The notes: generated by a model not told the origin, from the sequence alone. A stretch of 64,000 bases of DNA from Rosenbergiella collisarenosi (GCF_018494085.1 NZ_JABBFP010000001.1:496001-560000); one strand, 5' to 3'; positions 1 through 11,029 are shown, counted from the first letter of the stretch. Translations and numbers: made by a program.

Positions 1-795
1 TATGTATGGTGTGTATTGTTCGTACTCGTAGGCTATGGGATCGTCGGCTTCGTCGATGATTATCGTAAGGTCGTACGTAAAGATACCAAAGGCTTAATTG
101 CGCGCTGGAAATATTTCTGGCAGTCGGTGATCGCTTTGGGCGTGGCGTTTACGCTGTATGCCATCGGTAAAGATACCCCGGCAACACAGCTAGTAGTGCC
201 ATTCTTTAAAGACATTATGCCGCAATTAGGCTTACTTTATCTTTTCTTGACTTATTTCGTCATCGTTGGAACCAGTAATGCGGTAAACCTGACTGATGGG
301 CTTGATGGCCTTGCGATCATGCCAACGGTATTTGTTGCGGCAGGCTTTGGCTTGGTCGCTTGGGCAACAGGAAATGTGAAGTTTGCTGAATATCTTCATA
401 TCCCTTATCTGCGCCATGCGGGTGAGTTAGTCATTGTCTGTACGGCAATCGTCGGTGCCGGGCTCGGATTCTTGTGGTTCAACACCTATCCAGCACAAGT
501 CTTTATGGGGGATGTTGGCTCACTCGCGCTCGGTGGCGCGCTGGGTACTATCGCCGTACTACTCCGCCAAGAGTTCTTATTAGTGATTATGGGTGGCGTA
601 TTCGTGGTTGAAACCTTATCGGTCATTTTACAGGTCGGATCCTTTAAATTACGCGGCCAACGTATTTTCCGTATGGCACCTATTCACCACCACTATGAAC
701 TGAAAGGCTGGCCAGAGCCGCGTGTCATTGTTCGGTTCTGGATTATCTCCTTGATGTTGGTGCTTATTGGTCTCGCTACGCTGAAGGTGCGTTAA
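1..795 (+). CDS. mraY: MraY, phospho-N-acetylmuramoyl-pentapeptide transferase (5'-truncated by window edge)
   Basis: MraY is the inner-membrane enzyme that transfers phospho-MurNAc-pentapeptide from UDP to undecaprenyl phosphate, making lipid I. The frame is open from base 1 and matches E. coli MraY from about residue 96 (YVWCV...LVGYG) to the normal C-terminus [10 protein letters not shown], so roughly a quarter of the protein lies outside the window. Visible family motifs are GFVDDYRK, the [10 protein letters not shown] aspartate motif and the [13 protein letters not shown] histidine loop. The TTG at 16 is an internal codon, not the start. The stop is 2 bases before murD, as expected for a continuous dcw operon. 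Confidence 0.97.
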   Translation, partial: YVWCVLFVLVGYGIVGFVDDYRKVVRKDTKGLIARWKYFWQSVIALGVAFTLYAIGKDTPATQLVVPFFKDIMPQLGLLYLFLTYFVIVGTSNAVNLTDGLDGLAIMPTVFVAAGFGLVAWATGNVKFAEYLHIPYLRHAGELVIVCTAIVGAGLGFLWFNTYPAQVFMGDVGSLALGGALGTIAVLLRQEFLLVIMGGVFVVETLSVILQVGSFKLRGQRIFRMAPIHHHYELKGWPEPRVIVRFWIISLMLVLIGLATLKVR

Positions 796-797
796 TC

Positions 798-2114
798 ATG
801 GCAGATTACCAAGGTAGAAAGCTTGTTATCGTCGGTTTAGGTATTACCGGGCTTTCGTGTGTCGATTTTTTTATGGCACGAGGTGTTGTACCGAAGGTTA
901 TTGATTCCCGTAGCAATCCACCTGGTATTGATAAATTGCCTAAACAGGTCGAGCGTTGGGTCGGTGACATTAATGTGCACTGGCTACTTGCCGCCGACCT
1001 TATTGTCCTTAGTCCTGGGGTGGCTTTGTCGCATCCCGCGGTGAGTGCTGCTGCCGCAGAAGGCATCGAGATCGTTGGCGATGTCGAGCTGTTTTGTCGT
1101 GAAGCCCAGGCACCGATTGTCGCGATTACCGGTTCAAATGGTAAAAGTACGGTGACGAGCCTAGTGGGAGAGATGTCCCGCGCGGCGGGGTGGCAGACGG
1201 CTGTCGGGGGGAATATTGGGCTACCTGCGTTATCGCTACTTAATCCCCAGGTACAGCTCTATGTACTAGAATTATCCAGTTTCCAATTAGAAACGACGCA
1301 TAGCCTGCGAGCCACTGCTGCGACAATTTTAAATGTCACTGAAGATCATATGGATCGCTATCCCCTTGGCTTCCAACAATACCGTGCTGCAAAATTACGT
1401 ATTTATGAGCACGCTAAGCACTGTGTCGTTAATGTCGACGATGCGATGACGATGCCGGTACGCGGCGTTGATCCACGCTGTATTAGCTTCGGCGTCACCT
1501 TTGGCGATTACCATCTTAATCAGCAGCAGGGGCAAACGTGGTTACGCGCCAAGGGCGAGAAGGTTTTAAATAGCGACGAGATGACGATCACTGGCCAGCA
1601 TAATCTGACCAATGCCCTCGCCGCATTGGCGCTGGCTGAAGCCGTCGGTGTCCCGCGAGCCAGTTGTCTCAAAGCGTTGACCACCTTTACCGGACTAGCA
1701 CATCGTTATCAGTTAGTGCATCGCCACGCGGGCGTTGAGTGGATCAACGATTCGAAAGCGACCAATGTTGGCAGTACGGAGGCGGCACTCAAAGGAATGA
1801 AATGTCAGGGCACACTGTGGCTGCTGCTCGGCGGCGATGGGAAATCTGCTGACTTTTCGCCTCTTGAGCGATTAATACAAGGTAACAATATAAAGGTTTA
1901 CTGTTTTGGTCGAGATGCGGAATTGTTATACGCATTACGTCCTGACGTGTCCGTTAAGGTGGATACACTCGATGACGCGATGCACGCGATCAGTCAGCAG
2001 GTGAGCAAGGGTGATGTGGTACTGCTATCGCCCGCTTGTGCTAGCCTCGATCAATTTAAAAATTTTGAACAGCGCGGCGAACGATTTGCGGCGCTCGCGA
2101 AGGAGTTGGGCTAA
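798..2114 (+). CDS. murD: MurD, UDP-N-acetylmuramoyl-L-alanine:D-glutamate ligase
   Basis: This cytoplasmic ATP-dependent ligase adds D-glutamate to UDP-MurNAc-L-Ala. The 438 residues equal the usual length. An N-terminal UDP-binding Rossmann region (VGLGITGLS) is followed by the Mur-ligase P-loop TGSNGKST at residues 111-118, the EDHMDRY motif, and a C-terminal domain with NDSKATN and LLGGDGK. The start ATG lies 2 bases after the mraY stop, and the stop overlaps the ftsW start as TAATG, which indicates translational coupling. Confidence 0.97.
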   Translation: MADYQGRKLVIVGLGITGLSCVDFFMARGVVPKVIDSRSNPPGIDKLPKQVERWVGDINVHWLLAADLIVLSPGVALSHPAVSAAAAEGIEIVGDVELFCREAQAPIVAITGSNGKSTVTSLVGEMSRAAGWQTAVGGNIGLPALSLLNPQVQLYVLELSSFQLETTHSLRATAATILNVTEDHMDRYPLGFQQYRAAKLRIYEHAKHCVVNVDDAMTMPVRGVDPRCISFGVTFGDYHLNQQQGQTWLRAKGEKVLNSDEMTITGQHNLTNALAALALAEAVGVPRASCLKALTTFTGLAHRYQLVHRHAGVEWINDSKATNVGSTEAALKGMKCQGTLWLLLGGDGKSADFSPLERLIQGNNIKVYCFGRDAELLYALRPDVSVKVDTLDDAMHAISQQVSKGDVVLLSPACASLDQFKNFEQRGERFAALAKELG

Positions 2115-3340
2115 TGCATATCCCGGGTCTGAGGATGTTGGGGCGTGGTATTGCTGCGCTCTCAGAACGGATACAAGATTGGGTAATGGGATCGCGAGAG
2201 AAAGATAACTCTTCGGTAGTGCTCTATGACCGTACCCTATTATGGTTAACGTTTGGCTTAGCGATTATCGGCTTTGTGATGGTTACGTCGGCCTCTGTCC
2301 CTGTGGGGCAACGGATGAACGATGATCCTTTCTACTTTGCCAAACGGGATGCTTTTTATCTCGGCTTAGGCTTGGCTATTTCATTAGTGACGCTGCGTTT
2401 ACCGATGTCATTTTGGCAGAAGTACAGCAACGTCATGCTGCTCCTCTCGGTCGTCATGCTTTTAGTCGTGTTGGTTGTCGGTAGCTCAGTAAACGGGGCA
2501 TCGCGGTGGATAGCATTGGGACCACTGCGTATCCAGCCGGCTGAGTTTTCCAAGCTCTCATTATTTTGTTACTTAGCGAGCTATTTAGTCCGCAAAGTTG
2601 AAGAGGTGAGAAGTAATCTCTGGGGCTTCTTAAAGCCTATGGGAGTCATGGTCATTCTCGCGGTACTGCTACTGGCACAGCCCGATCTCGGTACGGTTAT
2701 CGTATTGTTTGTGACAACGCTTGCGATGCTGTTCTTAGCCGGTGCCAAGCTGTGGCAGTTTTTAGCCATTATCGGTTGCGGGTTATTCTCGGTGGTCTTG
2801 CTGATCATGGTCGAGCCTTACCGGATGCGTCGCGTAACCTCGTTCTGGAACCCTTGGGCAGATCCTTTCGGAAGTGGCTACCAATTAACCCAGTCGCTAA
2901 TGGCCTTTGGCCGTGGTGAGTTTTGGGGGCAAGGTCTGGGGAATTCTGTACAAAAACTTGAATATCTCCCCGAGGCGCACACCGACTTTATCTTTGCAAT
3001 TATCGGCGAAGAACTTGGCTATTTTGGTGTGGTTCTCGCGCTATTAATGGTATTCTTTGTGGCATTTCGTGCGATGTCCATTGGACGCAAAGCCTTAGAA
3101 CTTGACCAACGTTTTTCTGGATTTCTAGCGTGTGCGATCGGCGTATGGTTTAGTTTCCAGGCACTGGTTAACGTTGGTGCGGCGGCGGGAATGTTGCCAA
3201 CCAAAGGTCTGACGTTGCCACTTATTAGTTACGGCGGATCGAGCTTAATTATTATGTCTACGGCAATCGTCCTGCTTTTGCGCATCGATTTTGAAACGCG
3301 CCTAGCGAAAGCCCACGCAGTAACCCGAGGTAATCGATGA
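2114..3340 (+). CDS. ftsW: FtsW, septal peptidoglycan glycosyltransferase (SEDS family)
   Basis: FtsW is a polytopic SEDS-family glycosyltransferase that works with FtsI (PBP3) in septal peptidoglycan synthesis. The 408 residues, about ten hydrophobic segments, and motifs such as GASRWI, QPDLGT, FGRGE and the C-terminal PLISYGGSS identify it. The first roughly 45 residues are cytoplasmic and diverge from E. coli until GSREKD. It overlaps murD by one base and murG by four (ATGA), so the three genes form one coupled transcript. Confidence 0.96.
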   Translation: MHIPGLRMLGRGIAALSERIQDWVMGSREKDNSSVVLYDRTLLWLTFGLAIIGFVMVTSASVPVGQRMNDDPFYFAKRDAFYLGLGLAISLVTLRLPMSFWQKYSNVMLLLSVVMLLVVLVVGSSVNGASRWIALGPLRIQPAEFSKLSLFCYLASYLVRKVEEVRSNLWGFLKPMGVMVILAVLLLAQPDLGTVIVLFVTTLAMLFLAGAKLWQFLAIIGCGLFSVVLLIMVEPYRMRRVTSFWNPWADPFGSGYQLTQSLMAFGRGEFWGQGLGNSVQKLEYLPEAHTDFIFAIIGEELGYFGVVLALLMVFFVAFRAMSIGRKALELDQRFSGFLACAIGVWFSFQALVNVGAAAGMLPTKGLTLPLISYGGSSLIIMSTAIVLLLRIDFETRLAKAHAVTRGNR

Positions 3341-4398
3341 GTAGTAAAAAGCTGATGGTAATGGCAGGAGGCACTGGAGGACATGTTTTTCCAGGGCTCG
3401 CGGTTGCTCATCAATTAATGGAAGAGGGTTGGGAAGTGCGCTGGCTTGGAACGGCGGACAGAATGGAAGCTGACTTAGTCCCTAAGCATGGTATCGAGAT
3501 CGAGTTTATAAAAATTAACGGCCTGCGTGGCAAGGGGGCTAAGGCCCTGCTACAAGCGCCGTGGCGTATTTTCTCCGCTTGGCGGCAGGCGCGTAAAATC
3601 ATCAAGCAGTGGCAGCCGGATATTGTATTAGGGATGGGCGGCTATGTCTCTGGCCCGGGTGGTTTGGCTGCGTGGAGTTGTGGCGTGCCGGTCGTGCTGC
3701 ATGAACAAAATGGTATCGCTGGCCTAACAAATCAGTGGCTATCTAAAATTGCCCGTAAGGTGTTACAGGCTTTCCCAGGTGCCTTTGCGCACGCCGATGT
3801 TGTCGGTAACCCGGTTCGTAAAGACGTTCTCGCGCTTCCATCGCCGACTGAGCGGTTTCAGGAGAGAGAAGGGCCATTGAGAGTACTGATTATGGGCGGT
3901 AGCCAAGGAGCGAGAATTCTTAATCAGCAACTGCCTGAGGTGGCGCAAGCCCTAGGAAATAGCGTGATTTTCTGGCATCAAACTGGAAAAGGTAACCAAG
4001 CCGCGGTCGAGCAAGATTATCAACAGCGCGGCGTCGGTCAGCATAAAATTACCGAATTTATTGACGACGTGGCAGCGGCCTACGCTTGGGCTGATGTTGT
4101 AGTCTGCCGCTCAGGGGCATTAACAGTGAGCGAGATCGCCGCCGCGGGAGTCTCAGCCATTTTCGTACCTTTCCCTCATAAGGACAGACAACAGTATTGG
4201 AATGCGTTGTCATTAGAGAAAGCGGGCGCGGCGGTAATCTTAGAGCAACCTCACTTTACGGCGCAGGCGGTGATCGAGTGTCTCCAAAACTGGGATCGTA
4301 AAGCCTTACTCGTTAAAGCTGAAGACGCGCAAAAAACAGCGGTTCGCGATTCAACACAACGCGTAGCTCAAGAAATTAAACGCATTGTCGCACATTAA
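3337..4398 (+). CDS. murG: MurG, lipid II synthase (UDP-GlcNAc transferase)
   Basis: MurG is a peripheral inner-membrane GT28 glycosyltransferase that transfers GlcNAc onto lipid I to make lipid II. The 353 residues include the N-terminal [10 protein letters not shown] loop, the [11 protein letters not shown] loop, and the C-terminal donor-binding MGGSQGA and [10 protein letters not shown] motifs. The start overlaps the ftsW stop by four bases. A 51-base gap separates it from the murC start. Confidence 0.97.
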   Translation: MSSKKLMVMAGGTGGHVFPGLAVAHQLMEEGWEVRWLGTADRMEADLVPKHGIEIEFIKINGLRGKGAKALLQAPWRIFSAWRQARKIIKQWQPDIVLGMGGYVSGPGGLAAWSCGVPVVLHEQNGIAGLTNQWLSKIARKVLQAFPGAFAHADVVGNPVRKDVLALPSPTERFQEREGPLRVLIMGGSQGARILNQQLPEVAQALGNSVIFWHQTGKGNQAAVEQDYQQRGVGQHKITEFIDDVAAAYAWADVVVCRSGALTVSEIAAAGVSAIFVPFPHKDRQQYWNALSLEKAGAAVILEQPHFTAQAVIECLQNWDRKALLVKAEDAQKTAVRDSTQRVAQEIKRIVAH

Positions 4399-4449
4399 TT
4401 TTAGGGACGACGTTTTGTCCCCTCGTAAGTGATAGGTAAGAAGTTATTC

Positions 4450-5916
4450 ATGAATACTCAACAATTAGCGAAGTTACGTTCTATCGTGCCTGAAATGAGA
4501 CGGGTTAAGCACATCCATTTTGTTGGGATTGGTGGGGCGGGTATGGGCGGTATTGCTGAGGTGCTGGCCAACGAAGGATACCAAATTAGTGGATCAGACT
4601 TGGCACCTAATGCGGTAACGAAACATTTGGTTGGCCTAGGAGCCACCGTCTACTTTAACCATAGCCCAGAAAATATTCAGGGTGTCAGTGTCGTCGTTGT
4701 TTCTAGCGCTATCGCTGAAGATAACCCAGAATTAGTGGCCGCTCGCGAGTCACGTATTCCGGTTATTCGCCGTGCGGAGATGCTCGCGGAGCTAATGCGT
4801 TTTCGTCATGGTATCGCGATAGCCGGTACACACGGTAAAACGACGACAACTGCGATGGTATCGAGTATCTATGCTGAAGGGGGACTCGATCCCACGTTCG
4901 TTAATGGTGGGCTCGTTAAAGCGGCGGGAACGCATGCCCGATTGGGTAGCAGTCGTTACCTGATTGCTGAAGCTGATGAGAGTGATGCTTCATTTCTTCA
5001 CTTACAACCGATGGTGGCGATTGTTACTAATATCGAAGCCGACCATATGGATACCTATCAGGGTGACTTCGAGAATCTTAAGCAGACGTTTATCAACTTC
5101 TTACATAATCTACCTTTTTACGGTCGGGCTGTGCTCTGTGTTGACGACGAGGTTATTCGCCATCTGATCCCCGATGTTGGGCGGCAGGTCACGACCTATG
5201 GATTTAGTGCGGATGCTGACGTGAGAATAGATGATTATCAACAGCATGGCGCGACGGGCCAGTTTACGGTCTACCGTCAAGATAAACCCAAAATATCGGT
5301 CACCTTAAATGCGCCAGGCCGTCATAATGCGCTGAATGCTGCTGCAGCGATAGCCGTAGCGAGCGAAGAAGGGATTGAAGATTGTGACATCCTTTCCGCG
5401 CTAGAGAGTTTCCAAGGGACGGGGCGTCGTTTTGATGTTTTGGGGGATTATGCCACCGAAGCCGTTAATGGCCCGGATGGCAGCGCAATGCTCGTGGATG
5501 ATTATGGGCACCACCCCACTGAAGTCGATGCAACGATCAAGGCGGCCCGAGCGGGATGGCCAGATAAAAAACTGATCATGGTGTTCCAACCCCATCGCTA
5601 TTCTCGAACTCGTGATTTATTTGATGATTTTGCCAACGTTTTATCGAATGTTGATGTATTGTTGATGCTTGATGTCTATTCTGCCGGTGAAACACCCATT
5701 GCAGGGGCAGATAGCCGAGCGCTATGTCGTTCAGTACGTTCACGCGGTAAAGTCGAGCCGATACTCATTACTGATCAGGATGCATTATTAGAGTTTCTTG
5801 CACCGACCTTAAGTGGGAATGACTTGGTGCTTTTACAAGGTGCAGGAACGGTAGGGCGGATTGCGCGGCAGTTAGCTGATAATTGGAGCAAGCCTGCGTT
5901 GTTGGCTAACTCATAA
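4450..5916 (+). CDS. murC: MurC, UDP-N-acetylmuramate:L-alanine ligase
   Basis: MurC adds L-alanine to UDP-MurNAc, the first peptide ligation of peptidoglycan synthesis, in the cytoplasm. I start it at the ATG of [10 protein letters not shown], which matches E. coli and has an upstream purine-rich AGGTAAG; an in-frame ATG 21 bases upstream would add a non-conserved heptapeptide. The 488 residues carry the GIGGAGMGG nucleotide fold, the P-loop GTHGKTTTT around residues 126-134, EADESDASF and DDYGHHPTE. The C-terminal tail differs from E. coli. The next gene should be ddlB, which here is a relic. Confidence 0.97.
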   Translation: MNTQQLAKLRSIVPEMRRVKHIHFVGIGGAGMGGIAEVLANEGYQISGSDLAPNAVTKHLVGLGATVYFNHSPENIQGVSVVVVSSAIAEDNPELVAARESRIPVIRRAEMLAELMRFRHGIAIAGTHGKTTTTAMVSSIYAEGGLDPTFVNGGLVKAAGTHARLGSSRYLIAEADESDASFLHLQPMVAIVTNIEADHMDTYQGDFENLKQTFINFLHNLPFYGRAVLCVDDEVIRHLIPDVGRQVTTYGFSADADVRIDDYQQHGATGQFTVYRQDKPKISVTLNAPGRHNALNAAAAIAVASEEGIEDCDILSALESFQGTGRRFDVLGDYATEAVNGPDGSAMLVDDYGHHPTEVDATIKAARAGWPDKKLIMVFQPHRYSRTRDLFDDFANVLSNVDVLLMLDVYSAGETPIAGADSRALCRSVRSRGKVEPILITDQDALLEFLAPTLSGNDLVLLQGAGTVGRIARQLADNWSKPALLANS

Positions 5917-5935
5917 AAAATACGTGTTTATTGTT

Positions 5936-5956
5936 AGGGGGAGAATTGCTCCCTCT
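5936..5956 (+). other. Hairpin immediately after murC
   Basis: An 8-bp stem with one G-T pair (AGGGGGAG with CTCCCTCT) and a five-base AATTG loop starts 20 bases after the murC stop. No T-run follows, so it is not a clear Rho-independent terminator. It may be an RNA 3' end or processing site in the space once occupied by the start of ddlB. This is inferred from base pairing alone. Confidence 0.45.
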
Positions 5957-6252
5957 ACTCACGAGAGACTGAAGAAGTATTCTCTCTAGACGATTGGAAT
6001 CGATACCCGTTAATGAGTTGAATCATATCTTTGCAACGTAATGCACCCTAGCGGCGGGGGAGGGGCTTTTTCTCCTGATGATATATTCTGTGAAGACGCT
6101 GCTCGAGCGTAGCGTTTTTAACCTTTTAGCTCAGTGGGGCCAGTCTGAACGTGCAGGACCTATTTTATGATTTTAGCCATATGTATCGTATGAAGTTTAG
6201 TGGCAAGTCATGAAGTTAATGGGCAACTGAAGGTTTTTTATGCAGGAATCAA

Positions 6253-6601
6253 TGGTCTGTTGCAATAATTGGTGACAAAATATTGCCTTCAATACAGATT
6301 CAGACTATTAATGAATTTAATGATTATGATGCAAAATATCTTTTTGATGAGAAACGATATTTTTGCCGGTTAGGACTGACTGTTCGAATTAGCCACCCTA
6401 ACACATTTAGCAGGGCTAAAGTGGCCCACCATTAGCTGCCAAGGATCGGAGATAACAAGGATTATGCCCAAGAGTCATGGTCATTTTCAGTCGATGGAGA
6501 ATAACTTCTCGATGACTATTGCCCCATACGAAGTGATCCTTATGGTAGCTAAGCAAGCGGGAAACGTTATATCGCCGCTTGTTCAACAGATTCTGGAGTA
6601 A
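6253..6601 (+). pseudogene. ddlB: ddlB remnant (D-alanine:D-alanine ligase B), frameshifted and 5'-deleted
   Basis: Three stretches align in order with the C-terminal half of E. coli DdlB. At 6253-6381 the translation VAIIGDKILPSIQIQ, then DAKYLFDEKRYFC, matches VAILGEEILPSIRIQ and EAKYLSDETQYFC. Around 6432-6460 a second frame gives a weak trace of LGCKGWGR, with a stop. At 6494-6601 a third frame ends [18 protein letters not shown]-stop, matching the DdlB C-terminus. The conserved EANTSPGMT Mg/ATP motif has decayed to ENNFSMTI. The preceding 336 bases (5917-6252) are too short for the missing 186 or so N-terminal codons and show no secure homology. The position between murC and ftsQ is that of ddlB. 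No functional enzyme can be made from it, so a ddlA-type ligase must be encoded elsewhere. Confidence 0.88.
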
Positions 6602-6611
6602 ACAGACTGAT

Positions 6612-7454
6612 ATGTCTCAGGCTGCACTGAATACGAAAAATAAAGAAACGCAGAAACGTTTACGTTCTGGTCGCAGTAATGGCACTCGTCTTTTTGGCGT
6701 TGTGTTTCTTCTGATGGTCATTGGTACCATCGTGTTTGGTGGCATCGCGGTCGTTAATTGGATGAATGATGTATCACGGCTGCCGCTCTCAAAGCTCGTC
6801 GTGACAGGCGAAAAACGCTATACCTCGAATGACGATGTGCGCCAAGCGATACTGTCATTAGGGCCTCCTGGCACCTTTATGTCGCAGAATGTCGATATTA
6901 TTCAGCAACAGCTTGAAAGGTTGCCCTGGATTAAACAGGTCAGTGTTCGTAAACAGTGGCCGGACGAATTAAAGATTCATCTGGTTGAATATGTTCCCGT
7001 TGCAAGGTGGAATGACCAGCATGTTGTAGATGCTTCGGGTATCTCGTTCACGCTGCCTTTCCATCCCGGCGCGCCGAAGCAAGACATGCCATTACTCTAT
7101 GGCCCAGAGGGTAGTGAGAAAGAGGTGATGGACGCCTTTTATCAGATGGCAACTAGGCTGCATCAGGTTCATTTAACGCTCAAGGCAACGGCAATGACAG
7201 CGCGCCACTCTTGGCAGCTGATCACGAGTGATGGCATAAGAATTGAGTTGGGTAGAGGCGCAGACGATAAGCGGTTGCAACGCTTTATCACGCTTTATCC
7301 TGAGCTCGTAAAACAGGCACAGGCTGATAATAAAACGATCAGTTATGTCGATCTTCGTTACGATTCGGGCGCCGCAGTTGGATGGGGCCCCGCACCCGTA
7401 GATACGCAAGTAGGTAATCAGCAACAAAATCAGGCACAGGCTAAACAACAATGA
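6612..7454 (+). CDS. ftsQ: FtsQ, divisome assembly protein
   Basis: FtsQ is a bitopic inner-membrane protein linking early and late division proteins through FtsB and FtsL. I start it at the ATG of [10 protein letters not shown], as in E. coli; an upstream ATG at 6579 would read through the 3' end of the ddlB remnant in another frame. The 280 residues comprise a short cytoplasmic tail, one membrane segment around residues 27-48, the POTRA domain ([15 protein letters not shown] onward) and a beta domain ending in [13 protein letters not shown] Gln-rich tail closes it. The stop overlaps ftsA as ATGA. Confidence 0.96.
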   Translation: MSQAALNTKNKETQKRLRSGRSNGTRLFGVVFLLMVIGTIVFGGIAVVNWMNDVSRLPLSKLVVTGEKRYTSNDDVRQAILSLGPPGTFMSQNVDIIQQQLERLPWIKQVSVRKQWPDELKIHLVEYVPVARWNDQHVVDASGISFTLPFHPGAPKQDMPLLYGPEGSEKEVMDAFYQMATRLHQVHLTLKATAMTARHSWQLITSDGIRIELGRGADDKRLQRFITLYPELVKQAQADNKTISYVDLRYDSGAAVGWGPAPVDTQVGNQQQNQAQAKQQ

Positions 7455-8707
7455 TCAAGGCAACGGACAGAAAACTGGTAGTAGGACTTGAAATTGGCAC
7501 CGCCAAGGTTGCTGCCTTGGTAGGGGAAATTCTGCCCGATGGTATGGTTAACATTATCGGCGTTGGTAGCTGTCCTTCACGCGGAATGGATAAGGGCGGT
7601 GTAAACGATCTTGAGTCCGTTGTAAAATGTGTACAACGGGCGATTGACCAAGCAGAGTTGATGGCTGATTGCCAAATTTCCTCTGTCTATCTCTCATTAT
7701 CGGGCAAACATATTAGTTGTCAGAATGAAATCGGGATGGTTCCGATTTCGGAAGAGGAAGTTACCCAGGATGATGTAGAGAACGTCGTTCATACAGCTAA
7801 ATCCGTCCGGGTAAGAGACGAACATCGTATTTTACATGTTATCCCGCAAGAATATGCCATCGACTATCAGGAAGGGATTAAAAACCCAGTCGGTTTATCT
7901 GGGGTAAGGATGCATGCTAAAGTACATCTGATAACCTGTCACAACGATATGGCGAAAAATATTGTTAAAGCGGTAGAACGCTGTGGCCTAAAGGTCGATC
8001 AACTGATTTTCGCCGGTCTTGCGTCGAGTTATGCCGTATTGACGGAAGATGAGCGCGAGCTTGGTGTCTGTGTCGTCGATATTGGCGGAGGCACGATGGA
8101 TATGGCGGTCTATACTGGCGGTGCGCTTCGTCACACTAAAGTGATCCCTTATGCAGGGAACGTCGTGACCAGTGATATTGCTTATGCATTTGGTACACCT
8201 CCCACTGATGCAGAGGCTATTAAAGTACGTCATGGCTGCGCGCTAGGTTCAATCGTTGGGAAAGATGAAAACGTCGAAGTCCCAAGTGTAGGAGGACGCC
8301 CTCCACGCAGCTTACAGCGCCAAACTTTAGCGGAAGTAATCGAGCCGCGTTATACCGAATTACTGAATCTGGTCAACGACGAGATTCTTGAATTACAAGA
8401 GCAGCTTCGCCAACAAGGGGTTAAACACCACTTAGCGGCGGGGATAGTACTGACCGGTGGTGCTGCGCAAATTGAAGGCTTAGCCGCCTGCGCGCAGCGT
8501 GTGTTCCACACTCAGGTGCGAATTGGGCAGCCCTTAAATATCACAGGATTGACCGATTACGCGCAAGAAGCCTACTACTCAACGGTTGTTGGCCTCTTAC
8601 ATTACGGCAAGGAATCTCACTTGGGTGATGAGGCTGAGTCTTCAAAACACTCGCCAGTCAGTACTTGGTTCAAAAAATTTAACAGTTGGTTAAAAAAAGA
8701 GTTTTAA
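7451..8707 (+). CDS. ftsA: FtsA, actin-like membrane tether of FtsZ
   Basis: FtsA is an actin-fold ATPase that anchors FtsZ to the inner membrane and recruits later divisome proteins. The 418 residues show the N-terminal phosphate motif [10 protein letters not shown], the second phosphate loop DIGGGTMD near residue 212, the GGAAQIEG motif, and a C-terminal amphipathic helix ([14 protein letters not shown]) as the membrane-targeting sequence. It is translationally coupled to ftsQ by a four-base overlap. Confidence 0.97.
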   Translation: MIKATDRKLVVGLEIGTAKVAALVGEILPDGMVNIIGVGSCPSRGMDKGGVNDLESVVKCVQRAIDQAELMADCQISSVYLSLSGKHISCQNEIGMVPISEEEVTQDDVENVVHTAKSVRVRDEHRILHVIPQEYAIDYQEGIKNPVGLSGVRMHAKVHLITCHNDMAKNIVKAVERCGLKVDQLIFAGLASSYAVLTEDERELGVCVVDIGGGTMDMAVYTGGALRHTKVIPYAGNVVTSDIAYAFGTPPTDAEAIKVRHGCALGSIVGKDENVEVPSVGGRPPRSLQRQTLAEVIEPRYTELLNLVNDEILELQEQLRQQGVKHHLAAGIVLTGGAAQIEGLAACAQRVFHTQVRIGQPLNITGLTDYAQEAYYSTVVGLLHYGKESHLGDEAESSKHSPVSTWFKKFNSWLKKEF

Positions 8708-8717
8708 TTTTGATTCA

Positions 8718-8751
8718 AGAGGATCATTCTAAGCGTACTAAGTGATCCTCT
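8718..8751 (+). other. Perfect 9-bp inverted repeat in the ftsA-ftsZ gap
   Basis: AGAGGATCA at 8718-8726 pairs perfectly with TGATCCTCT at 8743-8751 across a 16-base loop. It begins 10 bases after the ftsA stop and ends 28 bases before ftsZ. No T-run follows. It could be an RNA stability or processing element that sets the higher FtsZ output relative to FtsA; that role is inference. Confidence 0.5.
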
Positions 8752-8779
8752 GGCAACAGGCACATAACGGAGAGTAATC

Positions 8780-9934
8780 ATGTTTGAACCTATGGAATTA
8801 ACCAACGATGCGGTGATTAAAGTCATCGGCGTCGGTGGTGGTGGTGGTAATGCTGTAGAACACATGGTACGTGAACGTATCGAAGGTGTTGAGTTCTTCG
8901 CAGTGAATACGGATGCGCAGGCATTACGTAAAACAGCAGTCGGCCAAACAATCCAAATCGGTAATAACATTACTAAAGGATTAGGGGCAGGCGCGAACCC
9001 AGAAGTTGGACGTAACTCAGCGGAAGAAGATCGCGAGGCGTTACGTGCAGCATTAGATGGTGCCGACATGGTATTCATCGCAGCAGGTATGGGTGGTGGT
9101 ACAGGCACGGGCGCAGCTCCAGTGGTTGCTGAAGTGGCTAAAGACCTCGGTATTCTGACAGTAGCAGTGGTCACCAAGCCATTTAACTTTGAAGGCAAAA
9201 AGCGTATGGCTTTTGCTGAACAAGGTATTGCTGAACTGTCTAAGCATGTCGACTCGCTGATTACTATCCCGAATGACAAGTTACTTAAAGTCTTGGGCCG
9301 CGGTATCTCTTTGCTAGATGCTTTTGGTGCAGCGAACGATGTACTTAAAGGTGCGGTACAGGGTATTGCTGAGCTGATTACTCGCCCAGGTCTGATGAAC
9401 GTCGACTTTGCCGATGTGCGTACTGTGATGTCTGAAATGGGTTATGCCATGATGGGATCCGGTATTGCCTGCGGTGAAGATCGTGCTGAAGAAGCTGCAG
9501 AGATGGCGATTTCAAGCCCGCTGTTAGAAGATATCGACCTGTCTGGTGCACGCGGCGTCTTAGTCAACATCACTGCTGGATTCGATCTTCGTCTTGACGA
9601 GTTTGAAACGGTCGGTAATACCATCCGCGCGTTTGCTTCAGATAACGCAACCGTGGTGATCGGGACTTCTCTTGACCCTGAGATGAACGACGAGCTACGT
9701 GTAACGGTTGTGGCAACAGGTATTGGTATGGATAAACGTCCTGAAATTACCCTAGTTACCAACAAGAATAACTCGCAGCCTGTGGTCGACCATCGTTACC
9801 AGCAACACGGTTTGACTCCGTTACCTCAAGAGACCAAACCCGCGGCGAAGGTAGTTAACGAACCAGGCTCACAGCCTAATAAAGAGCCAGATTATCTCGA
9901 TATTCCGGCGTTCTTACGTAAGCAAGCGGATTAA
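8780..9934 (+). CDS. ftsZ: FtsZ, tubulin-like division GTPase
   Basis: FtsZ polymerises into the Z-ring at midcell. The 384 residues contain the tubulin signature GGGTGTG at residues 105-111, the T7-loop segment NVDFADVRTVM with catalytic aspartates, a variable linker, and the conserved C-terminal peptide DYLDIPAFLRKQAD that binds FtsA, ZipA and ZapD. A purine-rich GGAGAG precedes the ATG. The 72-base gap to ftsA holds an inverted repeat. Confidence 0.98.
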   Translation: MFEPMELTNDAVIKVIGVGGGGGNAVEHMVRERIEGVEFFAVNTDAQALRKTAVGQTIQIGNNITKGLGAGANPEVGRNSAEEDREALRAALDGADMVFIAAGMGGGTGTGAAPVVAEVAKDLGILTVAVVTKPFNFEGKKRMAFAEQGIAELSKHVDSLITIPNDKLLKVLGRGISLLDAFGAANDVLKGAVQGIAELITRPGLMNVDFADVRTVMSEMGYAMMGSGIACGEDRAEEAAEMAISSPLLEDIDLSGARGVLVNITAGFDLRLDEFETVGNTIRAFASDNATVVIGTSLDPEMNDELRVTVVATGIGMDKRPEITLVTNKNNSQPVVDHRYQQHGLTPLPQETKPAAKVVNEPGSQPNKEPDYLDIPAFLRKQAD

Positions 9935-10038
9935 GATATTACTGAAAATTGGCGGTAAACGCTTTTTGTGTTAAGGTGTTGGTCCGTACATGGGGTATAT
10001 TCCCGTCTGGAAACAGTAATTTTTGCGAGATTGATACG

Positions 10039-10956
10039 ATGATCAAACAAAGGACATTAAAACGTATTGTTCAGGCCACTGGGGTCGGTTTACATACCGG
10101 CAAGAAAGTGACGCTGAACCTGCGGCCTGCGCCAGCAAATACTGGGGTCATCTATCGCCGCACTGACTTGAATCCACCGGTTGATTTCCCGGCTGATGCT
10201 AAATTTGTGCGCGACACGATGCTTAGTACTTGCCTTATCAATGACCAAGGAATCCGTATTTCTACGGTCGAACACCTAAACTCTGCTTTGGCAGGATTAG
10301 GGATTGATAACATTATTGTTGAAGTCGATGCACCTGAAATTCCTATCATGGATGGCAGTGCAGCCCCTTTCGTCCATCTATTGCTTGATGCAGGTGTCGA
10401 AGAGCTAAATAGCGCGAAGAAATTCTTGCGCGTTAAGCAGGCTGTACGCGTCGAAGATGGCGATAAGTGGGCCGAAGTGAAACCTCATAATGGGTTCTCA
10501 CTCGATTTTACTATCGACTTTAAGCATCCCGCTATTGACTCCAGTTCTCAGAACTATCGTTTGAATTTTTCAACAGAAGCGTTCATTAGCCAGATCAGTC
10601 GTGCAAGAACCTTTGGGTTCATGCGCGATATCGAACAACTACAGTCTCGTGGCCTGTGCCTGGGTGGAAGTCTTGACTGTGCGATCGGATTGGACGACTT
10701 CCGCGTGTTGAACGAAGATGGTCTACGTTTCGACGACGAGTTTGTACGTCACAAAATGCTAGATGCTATCGGTGATTTGTTTATGTGTGGCCATAACATG
10801 ATTGGTGCTTTCTCTGCCTATAAATCAGGTCATGGCTTAAACAATAAACTGCTGCAAGCGGTTTTAGCTAATCAAGAAGCTTTCGAGTGGGCAACCTTCG
10901 AAAATGAAGCTGAAATTCCGCAGGCGTTTAAACTGAAAAACTTCGTTCTCGCTTAA
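10039..10956 (+). CDS. lpxC: LpxC, UDP-3-O-acyl-N-acetylglucosamine deacetylase
   Basis: LpxC is the zinc-dependent cytoplasmic enzyme for the committed step of lipid A synthesis. I start it at [12 protein letters not shown], the conserved N-terminus, giving 305 residues as in E. coli; a further-upstream start would add an unconserved 30-residue extension. Motifs include [15 protein letters not shown], the HKMLDAIGD zinc site and the GHGLNNKL histidine loop. The C-terminus [10 protein letters not shown] resembles the hydrophobic tail used for FtsH degradation in E. coli. A strong terminator follows. Confidence 0.97.
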   Translation: MIKQRTLKRIVQATGVGLHTGKKVTLNLRPAPANTGVIYRRTDLNPPVDFPADAKFVRDTMLSTCLINDQGIRISTVEHLNSALAGLGIDNIIVEVDAPEIPIMDGSAAPFVHLLLDAGVEELNSAKKFLRVKQAVRVEDGDKWAEVKPHNGFSLDFTIDFKHPAIDSSSQNYRLNFSTEAFISQISRARTFGFMRDIEQLQSRGLCLGGSLDCAIGLDDFRVLNEDGLRFDDEFVRHKMLDAIGDLFMCGHNMIGAFSAYKSGHGLNNKLLQAVLANQEAFEWATFENEAEIPQAFKLKNFVLA

Positions 10957-10990
10957 TAGTATCGTTACGGTTAATACCGTCACCTAAGAT

Positions 10991-11029
10991 GAGCCAGCTG
11001 ATTCCTCCGTTCAGCTGGCTCTTTTTTTT
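10991..11029 (+). terminator. Rho-independent terminator after lpxC
   Basis: The perfect 10-bp stem GAGCCAGCTG / CAGCTGGCTC with an 11-base loop runs into eight or more T residues. It closes the dcw transcript and separates it from secM. Nothing else recognisable lies between it and secM. Confidence 0.93.

Noticed and set aside
6579-6611. ATG 33 bases upstream of ftsQ ([11 protein letters not shown])
   Set aside because: This reads the 3' end of the ddlB remnant in a different frame; the conserved FtsQ N-terminus is MSQAALN at 6612.
8704-9279. 191-codon open frame on the minus strand opposite ftsZ
   Set aside because: It lies wholly against the conserved ftsZ frame, and its Ser/Pro/Ala-rich sequence reflects the opposite codons. 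No homology or ribosome site.
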